A stretch of 64,000 nt of DNA from Candidatus Aminicenantota bacterium (lineage in GTDB: Bacteria > Acidobacteriota > Aminicenantia > Aminicenantales > Aminicenantaceae), in assembly GCA_011773465.1 (NCBI GenBank), contig WVXO01000012.1:2368-66367 (forward strand), in the 5' to 3' direction. Within the stretch, counting starts at the first letter, position 1. The number at the start of each line of letters is the position of its first letter. The notes beneath the pieces are model-generated. The model did not search any database. It was not told the DNA's origin and saw only the letters and a list, made by a program, of their open reading frames with translations. Positions 47,892 through 58,200 of this stretch are shown here, piece after piece. A program made the translations under genes and the position numbers.

Positions 47892-48652
47892 AAATAAAGG
47901 CGATTGCTTTCAACACATTCAAGGAAGCCATAAGAGATAGAATTCTCTATCTCCTCCTCTTTTTTGCAGCGGTCTGCATTATTTTCTCCCGTTTACTGGC
48001 TCTCCTTACTGTGGGAGATAAGGTTAAAATTATCAAGGATGTCGGCCTCACTTCGATCTCTCTCTTCGGTGCTCTGATGGCGATTTTGATGGGAACAGGG
48101 CTTGTTTTCAAAGAAATAGACAAGAAAACAATTTACACCATCGTCTCCAAGCCCATTCACCGTTATCAATTTCTCTTGGGAAAGTTTTTTGGGCTGATCT
48201 TTACCCTCTTCATCATGCTTCTTCTTATGAGCTTTATTTTCTTGGCTTGGGTCTTTTTCCACACCTTCACGATTGAATGGGAAATGTTTGTCGCCATCCT
48301 CTTCATCTTTTTCGAACTCTGCCTCGTAACTTCTGTCGCCCTTCTTTTCTCCTGTTTCTCCACGCCAATATTGAGCTCCATCTTTTCCCTCGCTTTTTAC
48401 GTGATCGGCCACACCGCCTGGGGGCTAGAAACTCTCATCAAAAAGATTCCACCAGGAATGGGAAAAACGCTAGTTCAAGCCCTCTACCACTTTATCCCCG
48501 ATCTTGAAAATTTCAATTTTAAAACAGAAATCGTGCAGCACCTGGATATTCCTTCTGAAGTATTTCTGTATTCGATCCTTTACGGTTTTTTTTACACTCT
48601 TTTTGTCCTGATAATAGCGGTCCTTGTCTTTAGAAAAAGAGATTTTATTTAA
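47888..48652 (+). CDS. ABC-2 type permease (PilI-like by context)
   Basis: Six TM segments; FKEIDKKTIYTIVSKPIHRYQFLLGKFFG; ATGA overlap with the ATPase gene. Confidence 0.82.
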   Translation: MKIKAIAFNTFKEAIRDRILYLLLFFAAVCIIFSRLLALLTVGDKVKIIKDVGLTSISLFGALMAILMGTGLVFKEIDKKTIYTIVSKPIHRYQFLLGKFFGLIFTLFIMLLLMSFIFLAWVFFHTFTIEWEMFVAILFIFFELCLVTSVALLFSCFSTPILSSIFSLAFYVIGHTAWGLETLIKKIPPGMGKTLVQALYHFIPDLENFNFKTEIVQHLDIPSEVFLYSILYGFFYTLFVLIIAVLVFRKRDFI

Positions 48653-48657
48653 GAGCT

Positions 48658-49521
48658 GTGAAAATATTTAAGAGAGAAAAAGATTTCAGCGCCATATTTC
48701 TTGTCGCACTCCTTATCTTATCCTGCGGCATCTTTATGAGTCTAAAAGTTAAAACCGATAATATTTACCGCAAAAAAATCCCTGGCTCTTCGATCATCTA
48801 CATTCCCTCAGGGCAATATCTCAAGTATGCTACTTTTGGCAATTCCTCTCTCCTGGCAGACCTTATTTACATCTGGTCTATCCAGTACTACAGCGACTAC
48901 ACTATCCCCGACATGTATGAATATCTAGATCATATTTTTTCAATCATAAACGAGCTAGACCCCGGCTACCTAGATCCATACGATGTCGGAGCTGTGATCG
49001 CTGCTTATGAAGCTAGAGATTTGGATCTAGCTTTTAAAATCCTGGATAGAGGCCTGGAGAAAAATCCGGAGCAGTGGCTTTTTCCCTACATGGCAGGCCA
49101 TTATGCCCAGATGATAAGGAAAGATCATAAGCTGGCTCAAGAGTACTACAAAAAGGCGATGAATATTGAGGGAGTTCCGCCCATTGTGAAGCGGCTTTAC
49201 GCTGACGCAATCTTCAAGTCCATGGATTATAAAAGAGCCCTGCAGACCTGGCTTGAAATCTACGAGACAGCAAAGGATGAAAGAACAAAAAAAATTGCTT
49301 CAAACCACCTGTATAATATCAAGGCTACAATAGATATCGAGAAGATAAATGGAGCCATCGAGAAATTCAAAGAGAGATACGGCCGTAATCCAATGGAACT
49401 ATCCCAGCTTGTTAGAGCCGGATTCCTTGATTCTCTGCCAAAGGATTTAGATGGAAAGGAATATATTTATGATTCCCGGACTGGAGAAGTGAAGCCCCCA
49501 ACAATCCCATGGAAACGATAA
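48658..49521 (+). CDS. Membrane-anchored TPR-like protein (PilG-like by context)
   Basis: GTG start; N-terminal TM; helical repeats; GFLDSLPKDLDGKEYIYDSRTGEV; overlaps pilD start. Confidence 0.6.
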   Translation: MKIFKREKDFSAIFLVALLILSCGIFMSLKVKTDNIYRKKIPGSSIIYIPSGQYLKYATFGNSSLLADLIYIWSIQYYSDYTIPDMYEYLDHIFSIINELDPGYLDPYDVGAVIAAYEARDLDLAFKILDRGLEKNPEQWLFPYMAGHYAQMIRKDHKLAQEYYKKAMNIEGVPPIVKRLYADAIFKSMDYKRALQTWLEIYETAKDERTKKIASNHLYNIKATIDIEKINGAIEKFKERYGRNPMELSQLVRAGFLDSLPKDLDGKEYIYDSRTGEVKPPTIPWKR

Positions 49522-50285
49522 TCATTATAGCCTGCTTCGGCCTTGCTTGGGGAAGCTTCCTCAACGTGGTGATCTACCGCCTTCCCCTCAGAATGAGCCT
49601 TTTCAAACCTTCATCCTCTTGCCCCCACTGTAAAGAGAAGATAAAATTCTATGACAATATTCCTGTTCTTTCTTTTTTGCTCCTTCGAGGGAAGTGTCGC
49701 CATTGTAAAGGGAGAATTTCTCTAAGATACCCTCTGGTAGAGATATTGACCGCTGTCTGTTTTCTTCTTCTCTACTCCAAGCACTCGTTGAGCTTCTTTT
49801 TCTTTGCCTCCTGTGTATTTGTTTGCGCCTTGATCGCTTTAGGCTTTATCGATTTTTACCACCAGATACTTCCTGACGAGATAACTCTCTCCGGGTTGTT
49901 ACTGGCCCTCATCTACTCGCTTTTCCGCGAAGATTTAAACCTGAGGCAGGCCCTTATAGGGGCTGTGGCTGGAGCTGGATTTTTACTTTTCATCTACGTC
50001 GCTTATTATCTATTGCGCAAAAAGGAAGGGCTTGGGCTGGGAGACGTGACCATGATGCTTTTAATCGGAGCTTATTTAGGCTGGCGGCAGGCTTTTTTCA
50101 CCCTGATCTTGGCTTCCTTTGTCGGAGCCTTGGTTGGAATCTTCTTTATTTTCTACAGAAAGAAGGACTTTCAGTATTCCCTTCCGTTTGGGACCTTTCT
50201 TGCCCCGGCCGCATTTGCCGCACTTCTCTGGGGAGAAAGAATAATAAGTGCCTATTTGAGCCTTTTCAAGAATCTGACCCCTTGA
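49509..50285 (+). CDS. pilD: Prepilin peptidase (A24)
   Basis: GSFLNVVIYRLP; two CxxC pairs SSCPHCKEKIKFYDNIPVLSFLLLRGKCRHCKGRISLRYPLVE; GLGLGDVTMMLLIG. Confidence 0.95.
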   Translation: METIIIIACFGLAWGSFLNVVIYRLPLRMSLFKPSSSCPHCKEKIKFYDNIPVLSFLLLRGKCRHCKGRISLRYPLVEILTAVCFLLLYSKHSLSFFFFASCVFVCALIALGFIDFYHQILPDEITLSGLLLALIYSLFREDLNLRQALIGAVAGAGFLLFIYVAYYLLRKKEGLGLGDVTMMLLIGAYLGWRQAFFTLILASFVGALVGIFFIFYRKKDFQYSLPFGTFLAPAAFAALLWGERIISAYLSLFKNLTP

Positions 50286-50358
50286 AACCAGGAGGCTATC
50301 CGGAGAGATATTCGTCTTCAGCAGAAGGATTAATCTATTAAGCAGAAGCGTCTCTCTA

Positions 50359-51639
50359 TTAAAATGTGGCTGGGATTACTTCTTGCCAGGATTTGATTTT
50401 AAAAGGAGTGTCATCAACGCCGTCAAGAGCTAGGGCAGCTAAAGCCAGGTCGTAATGAATTTTTGAGTTGGAATCACACTCAAAAGATTTGGCCGAGATA
50501 GAACCGTAAAAATCGGCATTGCTGTTGAAATGCACGTCGGCTTTGGGCACGTAAACAGCACCCCAAAATTGGGAATTGGAATTCCACTCCATTTCTCCGT
50601 TAAAAGTATCTGTGCCCAGTATCAGGAGATTGGTAGGGTCTTCGGATAAATTATTGATTTGAGTGTTGCTGTGTTGGATAAAACTTCCACCAAGATAAAT
50701 TGTGACCTTAACTCCAGGGGCAATTTCAAGCTGCGAATTGCTGCGCATGGCGAATTCGCCTGTCACATAAAGGGATACATCAGCCGCAATTGTTACCGTA
50801 CAGTTGGAATCTAGCCTGAAAGAGGTATATACGCCGCTTTCGTCTATTGTATCCGAGTCGTTACCGCCAAGAGAATAGTCACCACTATAAAGGAGGTCTT
50901 CAGGAAGAGGAACTGAAGGCATATCATTGGGCTCGGATAAAGAATCCATTTCTCCAAATATTTCAGCGTTGCCCCGGGTTATTATCACATCCTCCGGAAT
51001 GGTCTCAGGCCCTGATAAAGCATTCCCGTAGATTCTGGCGTTTGAGTCTAAATCAATACAGCCATAATGAGTGCCGTTGGTGCCCACATGTCCTTCAGAA
51101 CCCATGTTCGAGCCGCCATAAGCCCCGTCCCTGGAGTCATAACTATCTACATATGCGTTTGAAGCGAAGTCCAATTCTTCATCGCCAAAAATTCCGTTAA
51201 TCCAGGGTTTATACTTCTCTTCTTCCAAGACTATTCTGGCGCACTTGGATAATACTCGAGACTCAACCATGGCTACTCTGCCTAAAGACGATATAACAGG
51301 ATACTCTCCATCAGGATCTTCAACCCTAATTTCGATATCCCCGATCACATTGCCATCTGGAGTTTGAAAAGATGAAATGGTCATATTCCTCAGGGAGCTA
51401 TCTCCATCCCAGGTCGTGATATCTCCATAATTCAGTTCCCAGATAGCTCTCTCAACCCCAGCTTCAGCCAGAGAGAGGGCTGCGGAAGATTTGTAAGATT
51501 TAGTGGTGAGCTTATTCTCAAAAGAGAGTTGGTATAAAAAAGGAATAGCCAGAAGAAGCAAGAATGACATGACTACCAAACCAACAATCAGGACAAAGCC
51601 TTGTTCCTCACCTTTCCTTTTTAAATCCTTTTTCATCAC
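50359..51639 (-). CDS. PilX-like minor pilin with large beta-rich C-terminal domain
   Basis: EQGFVLIVGLVVMSFLLLLAIPFLYQLSFENK class III-like signal; paralogous to 51825..53141. Confidence 0.75.
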   Translation of the reverse strand: MMKKDLKRKGEEQGFVLIVGLVVMSFLLLLAIPFLYQLSFENKLTTKSYKSSAALSLAEAGVERAIWELNYGDITTWDGDSSLRNMTISSFQTPDGNVIGDIEIRVEDPDGEYPVISSLGRVAMVESRVLSKCARIVLEEEKYKPWINGIFGDEELDFASNAYVDSYDSRDGAYGGSNMGSEGHVGTNGTHYGCIDLDSNARIYGNALSGPETIPEDVIITRGNAEIFGEMDSLSEPNDMPSVPLPEDLLYSGDYSLGGNDSDTIDESGVYTSFRLDSNCTVTIAADVSLYVTGEFAMRSNSQLEIAPGVKVTIYLGGSFIQHSNTQINNLSEDPTNLLILGTDTFNGEMEWNSNSQFWGAVYVPKADVHFNSNADFYGSISAKSFECDSNSKIHYDLALAALALDGVDDTPFKIKSWQEVIPATF

Positions 51640-51824
51640 CTCTTTTGCTTTCCCAATCCTTTGTTTCCTTTTCTGTATTAATCAGCACTGTTTTAATTGT
51701 TTGGTAAAAAAAAGTTTATCACCCATTGCAGCTGATTTTTACGGTTATTTTTTCCTATCTCCATCGCCTTTTGAGGCTAATCTATTTGATGAACTGATTG
51801 CGTGTTTGCGATCTATTCCTAACC

Positions 51825-53141
51825 CTAGTCGGAAACTTTTATTTGCCAGGATTTGACTATGTACAAAGATCCCATCGAAGGAAGAATTTCAAGATCTTCT
51901 AAAGCCTTATCATAATGCAGTACCGTGTCTTGATCAAAAAGGACATTGTTAGCTATTATAGCGCCATAAAAACCGTCTGCCTGATCCAATTCCACAAAAG
52001 CATTAGGCGCATAAATTGCCCCATAAAACTCAGAATTTTGGTCAATATAAATATCTCCTGTAAAGCTTTCTGTTCCAAAAAGCACAAGCTTGGTTGGATC
52101 TCGGGATAGATTGTTCATACTAGACGTCTGGTCCATCTCAAAGGTTCCACTCCCCATGATAATCTGAAGGCTTGCGCCGTCAGCGATATCAAGCCTTGAA
52201 TTCTGGTCCATGTAGAAATCGCCTGTTATGTAGAGGATAACATCATCTTCAATTGTCACTATGGAGTTTGCTTCCATCGTGAAAGAGCCATATTGGCCGC
52301 TCAAGAAAATCGAATCCGTGCCGCTCATCGAATAATCACCCACCCAGAGAAGTCCGCTAGGAGGAGTAATCTGAGGGAACTCTATCGGAACGGTCAATGC
52401 CCGCTTTTCACCATCAATATGGGCGCCGGGAGCAGTTATTATAACCGATTCTGGGTCGCTCTCATAACCAGATACTGCATCGCCGGCTAAATCAGAACTA
52501 TTGTCCATATAAATAGCACTAAAACTGACCGAGTTAGTTCCGATATCTCCGTCCGAGCCCGAATTGCCGGGATTGCTATAGTCTCCATTCCTTGAATCAT
52601 AACTATCGATATATACTTGCCGGTCGATCATTATTCCATCATCCCCAAAAGCTGCAAACTTAAAAGGAGGAAATCCACCCAACTCTGATCTCACTGTCCT
52701 CACCACTTTTTTGTCCCCAACATACAAAACTGTACCCCTTGATTCCACAATAGGATGATCTGCAGTAGGATACACAACCTTTATCCCCACATCGCCTATC
52801 ACACTCCCTCCAGAAGCCTGGAAAGAAGAAATGTCCATAGTACGCAAGGTATCATCACCCGTCCAGCTCGAGATGTCTCCATAATTCAACTCCCAGATAG
52901 CTCTATCAACTCCAGCTTCAGCCAAAGAGATGGCTGCAGAAGATTTGTAAGACTTATTGGTGAGCTTATTCTCAAAAGAGACTTGGTATAAAAAAGGAAC
53001 AGCAAGAAGAAGCAAGATTGCCATAACTACCATACCAACAATCAGGACAAAGCCTTGTTCCTCATGCCTGCTTTTAAAACCCTTGCTTATAACACTTTTT
53101 CTTTGAACATCGTTGCTTTTTGTCTCATCCATTTTGCTCAC
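51825..53141 (-). CDS. PilX-like minor pilin with large beta-rich C-terminal domain (paralog)
   Basis: EQGFVLIVGMVVMAILLLLAVPFLYQVSFENK; same domain layout. Confidence 0.75.
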   Translation of the reverse strand: MSKMDETKSNDVQRKSVISKGFKSRHEEQGFVLIVGMVVMAILLLLAVPFLYQVSFENKLTNKSYKSSAAISLAEAGVDRAIWELNYGDISSWTGDDTLRTMDISSFQASGGSVIGDVGIKVVYPTADHPIVESRGTVLYVGDKKVVRTVRSELGGFPPFKFAAFGDDGIMIDRQVYIDSYDSRNGDYSNPGNSGSDGDIGTNSVSFSAIYMDNSSDLAGDAVSGYESDPESVIITAPGAHIDGEKRALTVPIEFPQITPPSGLLWVGDYSMSGTDSIFLSGQYGSFTMEANSIVTIEDDVILYITGDFYMDQNSRLDIADGASLQIIMGSGTFEMDQTSSMNNLSRDPTKLVLFGTESFTGDIYIDQNSEFYGAIYAPNAFVELDQADGFYGAIIANNVLFDQDTVLHYDKALEDLEILPSMGSLYIVKSWQIKVSD

Positions 53142-53207
53142 CTTTTTTTTAATAATTTATCTCTCATCTTCTGCTGAAAAGATGATGATAAATTCACCAA
53201 TTCTCCC

Positions 53208-53831
53208 TTAATCAGATTTGTTCCTCAGCTTTACTCCAGTCTTAAGAGTCTCCTGGAAAGTGCGACCCAACAGATTCTGAGTCGTTATCAAGGTGATATC
53301 CACGCAGGCAACTTGACTGAAATCAGCTACACCAGAAAGCTCGACTCCTGCAGAGCTTAACTGAAAAGAATTCACTCTTGTGGCTATGGTTCTGCTACTG
53401 TCTGCCCTGCTGCTAACCCCATCATTGGCATCAATAATTCTTTCTAACCGGTTAGGATATTCAGAATTGAGACGATAGACTATATAGTCAAACTGACTAC
53501 TAATATCGATTATGATACCATTAGAATCCAACGAGGGAACTTGAAGAATAATACATTCTGTGGAAGTAGCATAGACATCCCAGCTCGGCACAACTTGGAT
53601 CGCCTCTTTTATATCTCGAGAGATATAATTGAGCACATGCCTGTTATCCCGAAGCACATCAGACCTTGCGCTTCCGTTCATATAATATCTCTGTCCGGCA
53701 ACATAGAGAGAAAGCATAGCCAGGATCATAAAAGAGACAATGGAAACTGTTATCAAGACCTCAACAAGGGTAATGCCCGTTGGCTGGAATTTTCTCTGCT
53801 CGGATTTCCTGGATTTTTTTAAAATCATCAC
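53208..53831 (-). CDS. PilW-like prepilin-type protein
   Basis: PTGITLVEVLITVSIVSFMILAMLSLY; VLRDNRHVLNYISRDIKEAIQ. Confidence 0.8.
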   Translation of the reverse strand: MMILKKSRKSEQRKFQPTGITLVEVLITVSIVSFMILAMLSLYVAGQRYYMNGSARSDVLRDNRHVLNYISRDIKEAIQVVPSWDVYATSTECIILQVPSLDSNGIIIDISSQFDYIVYRLNSEYPNRLERIIDANDGVSSRADSSRTIATRVNSFQLSSAGVELSGVADFSQVACVDITLITTQNLLGRTFQETLKTGVKLRNKSD

Positions 53832-54259
53832 TTTCTATTGATCCCCTTCCTGGTTATAAAAGTAACCACATCCTTACGCATCTGCGTTTCCCTGTAAGTC
53901 CAGAAAACACTCACAGTTAGTTTTTTGATGTCGTCTCCTAAAGAATCTTCGACATTTACGGCTCCAGTGCTGTTTTCCAGGAGAGAGAGACTTTCGTTCG
54001 TAAAAGAACTGTCAAGAGTTAAAATATCATTAAAAGACATGTTCCGAATAAGTTCTAATTCTTCTTGAATGGCTTGAGTGGCAATGGCTATTTGTTTCAT
54101 TCTGGAAAGGACGTTAAAACCATGGAGAAAACAGCTAAGGAGAGCAATTAAAACCAGGGCTAAGATCACCATGGTGACCAAAACCTCGATATAAGTAAGT
54201 CCCTCTTCTCTTTTTTTTCTTTTGACGGCTGCGCCTTTTCTCTCTGCTGGTTCCTGCAT
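53828..54259 (-). CDS. PilV-like prepilin-type protein
   Basis: EEGLTYIEVLVTMVILALVLIALLSCF; ATG at 54259 preceded by GAAGGAGG. Confidence 0.78.
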   Translation of the reverse strand: MQEPAERKGAAVKRKKREEGLTYIEVLVTMVILALVLIALLSCFLHGFNVLSRMKQIAIATQAIQEELELIRNMSFNDILTLDSSFTNESLSLLENSTGAVNVEDSLGDDIKKLTVSVFWTYRETQMRKDVVTFITRKGINRK

Positions 54260-54277
54260 ATTATTTTCCTCCTTCAA

Positions 54278-54796
54278 CTAGATAGTGCTTCCATGTACAC
54301 GAGATGTTGGAATTTGCTTTTGGGGAAAGGAGCATACCCAGTTATATCCACTCTTTTCTAATCCCACTCTGGTGGTTCTCTCCAAATACACTCTGGCAGT
54401 CTTGCCTTCTGCGAGAGGGCTAGTATAGGCTACTCGACCAGTAGACCTCACTTGAGGATTCTCTCCCTCAAGATCTTCAATCCTTATCTTGATATCCCCG
54501 ATCACCTCGCTGGCAGGAGCTTGATAAGAAGAAATAGTCAGTGTTCTCGATGTGCTATCCCCTTTCCAGGTTGAAATATCCCCATAATTCAGCTCCCAGA
54601 TCACTCTCTCTACTCCAGCTTCAGCCAGAGATAGAGCAGCAGCGTAATTGGCAGATTTATCAGTGACCTTGTTCTCAGGAGATTGCTGGAATAGATGCGG
54701 AACAGCAAAAACAAGCAAGAATGCCAAGATGGTCAGTCCGATAATCAGGAGGGAACCATCCTTTCGTCCTCTTTCAATTTTTATTATAACTTTCAT
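54278..54796 (-). CDS. Short PilX-like protein (lacks the C-terminal domain of its two paralogs)
   Basis: KDGSLLIIGLTILAFLLVFAVPHLFQQSPENKVTDKSANYAAALSLAEAGVERVIWELNYGDISTW; stops soon after the shared N-terminal part. Confidence 0.7.
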   Translation of the reverse strand: MKVIIKIERGRKDGSLLIIGLTILAFLLVFAVPHLFQQSPENKVTDKSANYAAALSLAEAGVERVIWELNYGDISTWKGDSTSRTLTISSYQAPASEVIGDIKIRIEDLEGENPQVRSTGRVAYTSPLAEGKTARVYLERTTRVGLEKSGYNWVCSFPQKQIPTSRVHGSTI

Positions 54797-55149
54797 CTCC
54801 TTAGCCTCCTAACGTCCCTTTTATTGTAACTACTGTTTTAGTCGGAGAAGAAGGCTAAAAGTTCATCATCTTCGGAGGCGATTTTTATGATGATCTTTAT
54901 ATCACCCCCCATACCTCCGACGACTAATCAACTTAATGACAGGGTGAAGAGGTTCTTAAGAGAAACGTATGAAGGAGAAGAAGGGGAAAGATAAAAAAAC
55001 TACGTTTTTTGTGCCCCTATTTTTTATAATAATAAAAAAATAGGGAATATAGAGATCTGATTTTGTGGTAAATAATGACTAAAATTTGGGCAATAATGCA
55101 AAACAGGGACTAACCACTTTCTTTGGAATGGCTAACCAAATTGGAATTA

Positions 55150-55239
55150 AAAAAAAATGGGGACAGTCCCCTTTGTTGGGACAGCCCCCCTTTCAGGGAC
55201 TGTCCCTCTATCCCCATTTTTGGGACTGTCCCTATTTTT
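55150..55239. repeat. GGGACAGTCCC/GGGACTGTCCC palindromic repeat tract
   Basis: atggggacagtcccctttgttgggacagcccccctttcagggactgtccctctatccccatttttgggactgtccctatttttt. Confidence 0.85.
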
Positions 55240-58200
55240 TTATCTGAAGATCCTGTAGACTTCTCTCCAGGATTTTACTTTGAGCATAGAAGTGCCTAAC
55301 TGCTCCAGCTTCTGAATAGTCGAATCATACTCTTGAATATAAACCTCTCTCTTCCGGGCACCACCCGAAGCTCTCTCTCTTTCACCTATGGTAACCGCTG
55401 CTCTTGTCTTTATGGCCAGGTCCAGGCTCTCTTTAGGACCGGTGGCTGTTTCAAAGGCCGTTCCACCAAGGGTGGTTCCAGCTTCAGCTTGGATATATCT
55501 TGCATAAAGCTTTCCCACACCGGTTATGCTTTCGCAGGGATCAACACTATCAATACTTCCTGTTAGGGTACTAAAATAAACAACGTAATCAGCAACTTTA
55601 GGATCTGCCCACACCCTCTCTCCAATGCTGATATCGCCCATATCTTTTTCTGGTGGCAGAGCTAGTATGGCATTGTTGCCGAGATACCATTCTACCTCAG
55701 GAATAGGAGAATCCTTAAGTGCAATAAAAGAGTAGACTGCATCACTCGGAGCTCTATCATCGCCCCCTGTCCCAAAATACAGACGGGGGATGGGTCCTCC
55801 TGAAACATAATCAACCCAGACAGCTGGTTTGCTTATAATCGGATAATTGTTAGAGTCTTTATAGATTGTCACCGCGGCCCAAGAAGTGGGATCTTGATAT
55901 TCTATACTCACATCTACTTTCCACATTCTTCCATCCAAATCTGCCACATAGACTCTATCTACATAACCATCTTGATCGATATCGATTATCGTAGGAGATC
56001 CAGGAATGGTGTTAGGAATGTTCCAGCCTAAAGCAGCTGTAGTGTCCACTTCCGGTGCATAAAACGCCCAGAAATATTCCCCTGTCTCCGCGTCTACTGC
56101 ATAAAAAACATTGCCGACAACTTCGCTCGGGCTATTATCATAGCCAGATCCCATAAAGGCAAGCCAAGCGTCCTCTCCGTTGCTTCGGATTTTACCCGTT
56201 ACAGGCACAGACCAGCTTTCTCCCAAAAAGTCATGAGTGAACTCCCAAAGCGGCTCAGGACTATCAGGATCAGTAATATCCAGGGCAAAGTAATAATTTG
56301 TTCCTCCTCCGATGCCGCTTCCTTTACCAGCCCCCTGACCACAGATAAGAATCGTTGTCCATTCTTTGCTGGCATCTCCGTTAACATCTATGTAAACATC
56401 GGCAACCATCGGGCTCCCGTCGACATAAATATCTCTGGCAAAGTACCTCTCTCCTGTTACCTCTGCGACTGCCCATATGTTCTTCATCTTGGGAAGAAGA
56501 TTATAAGGGATAAAGCCCCACAACTCTTCTCCTGTAAGAACATCAAAACAATGAATCATTCCGTCATTCGATCCTACATAAACCACCTTTCGTCTGTCTG
56601 CCCAGGTGTTCATAAACTCCTCGTATCCGTCTCCCATAATAACAGGGGCTTCATCTGGGGGACCGACAACAACGGGATTGGAATGGTTGCTGTCTCCTAG
56701 TTTCCACTCGCGCCCTTCTCCTCTTATAAAATTTATCAATCCTTCATTATCGTTGTTTACATCCTGTAGAATCGGCCCCAGGATAGCCACATTGGAAACA
56801 TTGAAGTCGATTCTTGTTAGAACAGAACCCTCGGCAATGGCCGTGTATATTGTTCTGGTGGCAGCTGAGCGGGCATTCAAGAGCTCTCCCGCGTCCCAGA
56901 CAACCTCCACGCCGGAAGGAACAATCTCTCTTCCTGAAGGCTGGGTTAAATCCTGACGACTCACTGTCCTGAGAACAGAGTAAGCTGTGGTCTCAGGAGT
57001 CATTGCGGTTAAATCATATGCTCTTAGATGTCCGTTCCAGGTCGGAAAGAAAAACGTGCTGGCCAGGAGATATTTTTTCTTCTGATTGCTTTCATCCACA
57101 ACATTGGTTACCACAACAGAGGTTCGAGAGTATTCTTTTTTGTCGACAAGAGTATATGCGAATGTAATCTGGCTAATTATGGGAGAATCGAATGATGCGC
57201 CCGAATATTCTTCCATCGGATCCTCGGGGGCGGTCATGATGGCTTTCCACCTGAGGTGGGAACCAAAGTGTTTAAACGCGTGTATGGGTAGATTATTGTA
57301 ATTTTGGATATCACTTCCCTCAAAAGTTGTGTAATACTCCCAATCTTTTCCGTTATTATTGGATAGATAGTATTCCACTTTAAGGCCGGCTGCGGACGTG
57401 CCTCGAATCTTCTGGCTGAGTCTTGTAATCTGCACTTTGGTTATGGCATAGAGCTCGGGATCCAATGCCCCTGAAATATCAGTAGACCAAGCCTCTCCGT
57501 AGGTGGTATAAACATTGGCTAATTCATTCCTAGCCAGATAATAATCTCCTGAATGGTTGGCATCTGCAAAAACCCAATCAACATCTCCGTCCATGTCAAA
57601 ATCCACGGATATGCCCATATCCACATCATGATACTTTTCATCAACACCATCACCATCACCATCCCTATAAATTGGAGGTGTAATCGGCAGACAATCATTT
57701 AAGCATTCAAATTGGAAGTTAACGGGAATACCTTCGATTTCTGCAAGTCCCTTACTTCTATACATCCACATCCTGGCATCATTCCCTGCGTTCCATACAT
57801 CATTGGAACACATTAGATCGAGCCATCCATCTTGATTAAAATCACCAGCACAGGTCGCAACTGCACCTATACAATCAGGATTGGGAATCAGAAGTTCATG
57901 ACGAGTGAAGTATCCAGTCCCATCATTCTCATAAAAAACTAAAAAGGGAATAGCTTCCACTGTACCGGCGATAACATCTATATCTTCGTCGTTATCCCAA
58001 TCAGCAGCCTCAATAGTAGAGCCTCCCATGTCTATCGTAAAACCTGGTGGTTGGTCATAATTAAGTTCAACTATGTCAAAATTAGCTATATCAAAACTTC
58101 CTGTTCCGGGATTCCTCACGAGAAATATTTGATTCTGACTGATAACCAATACATCTACATCTCCATCTTTGTCTATATCTACAGAACAAAGGTGGTCAGC

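Noticed and set aside
54840-55010. Open frame ...MMIFISPPIPPTTNQLNDRVKRFLRETYEGEEGER* in the plus strand
   Set aside because: Only about 35 codons from the ATG, no RBS, antisense to the pilin operon direction; insufficient support.
57640-57665. catcaacaccatcaccatcaccatcc microrepeat
   Set aside because: Lies in frame within the Asp/Gly-rich FG-GAP region of pilY1 (DGDGDGVDE); coding low complexity, not a separate repeat.
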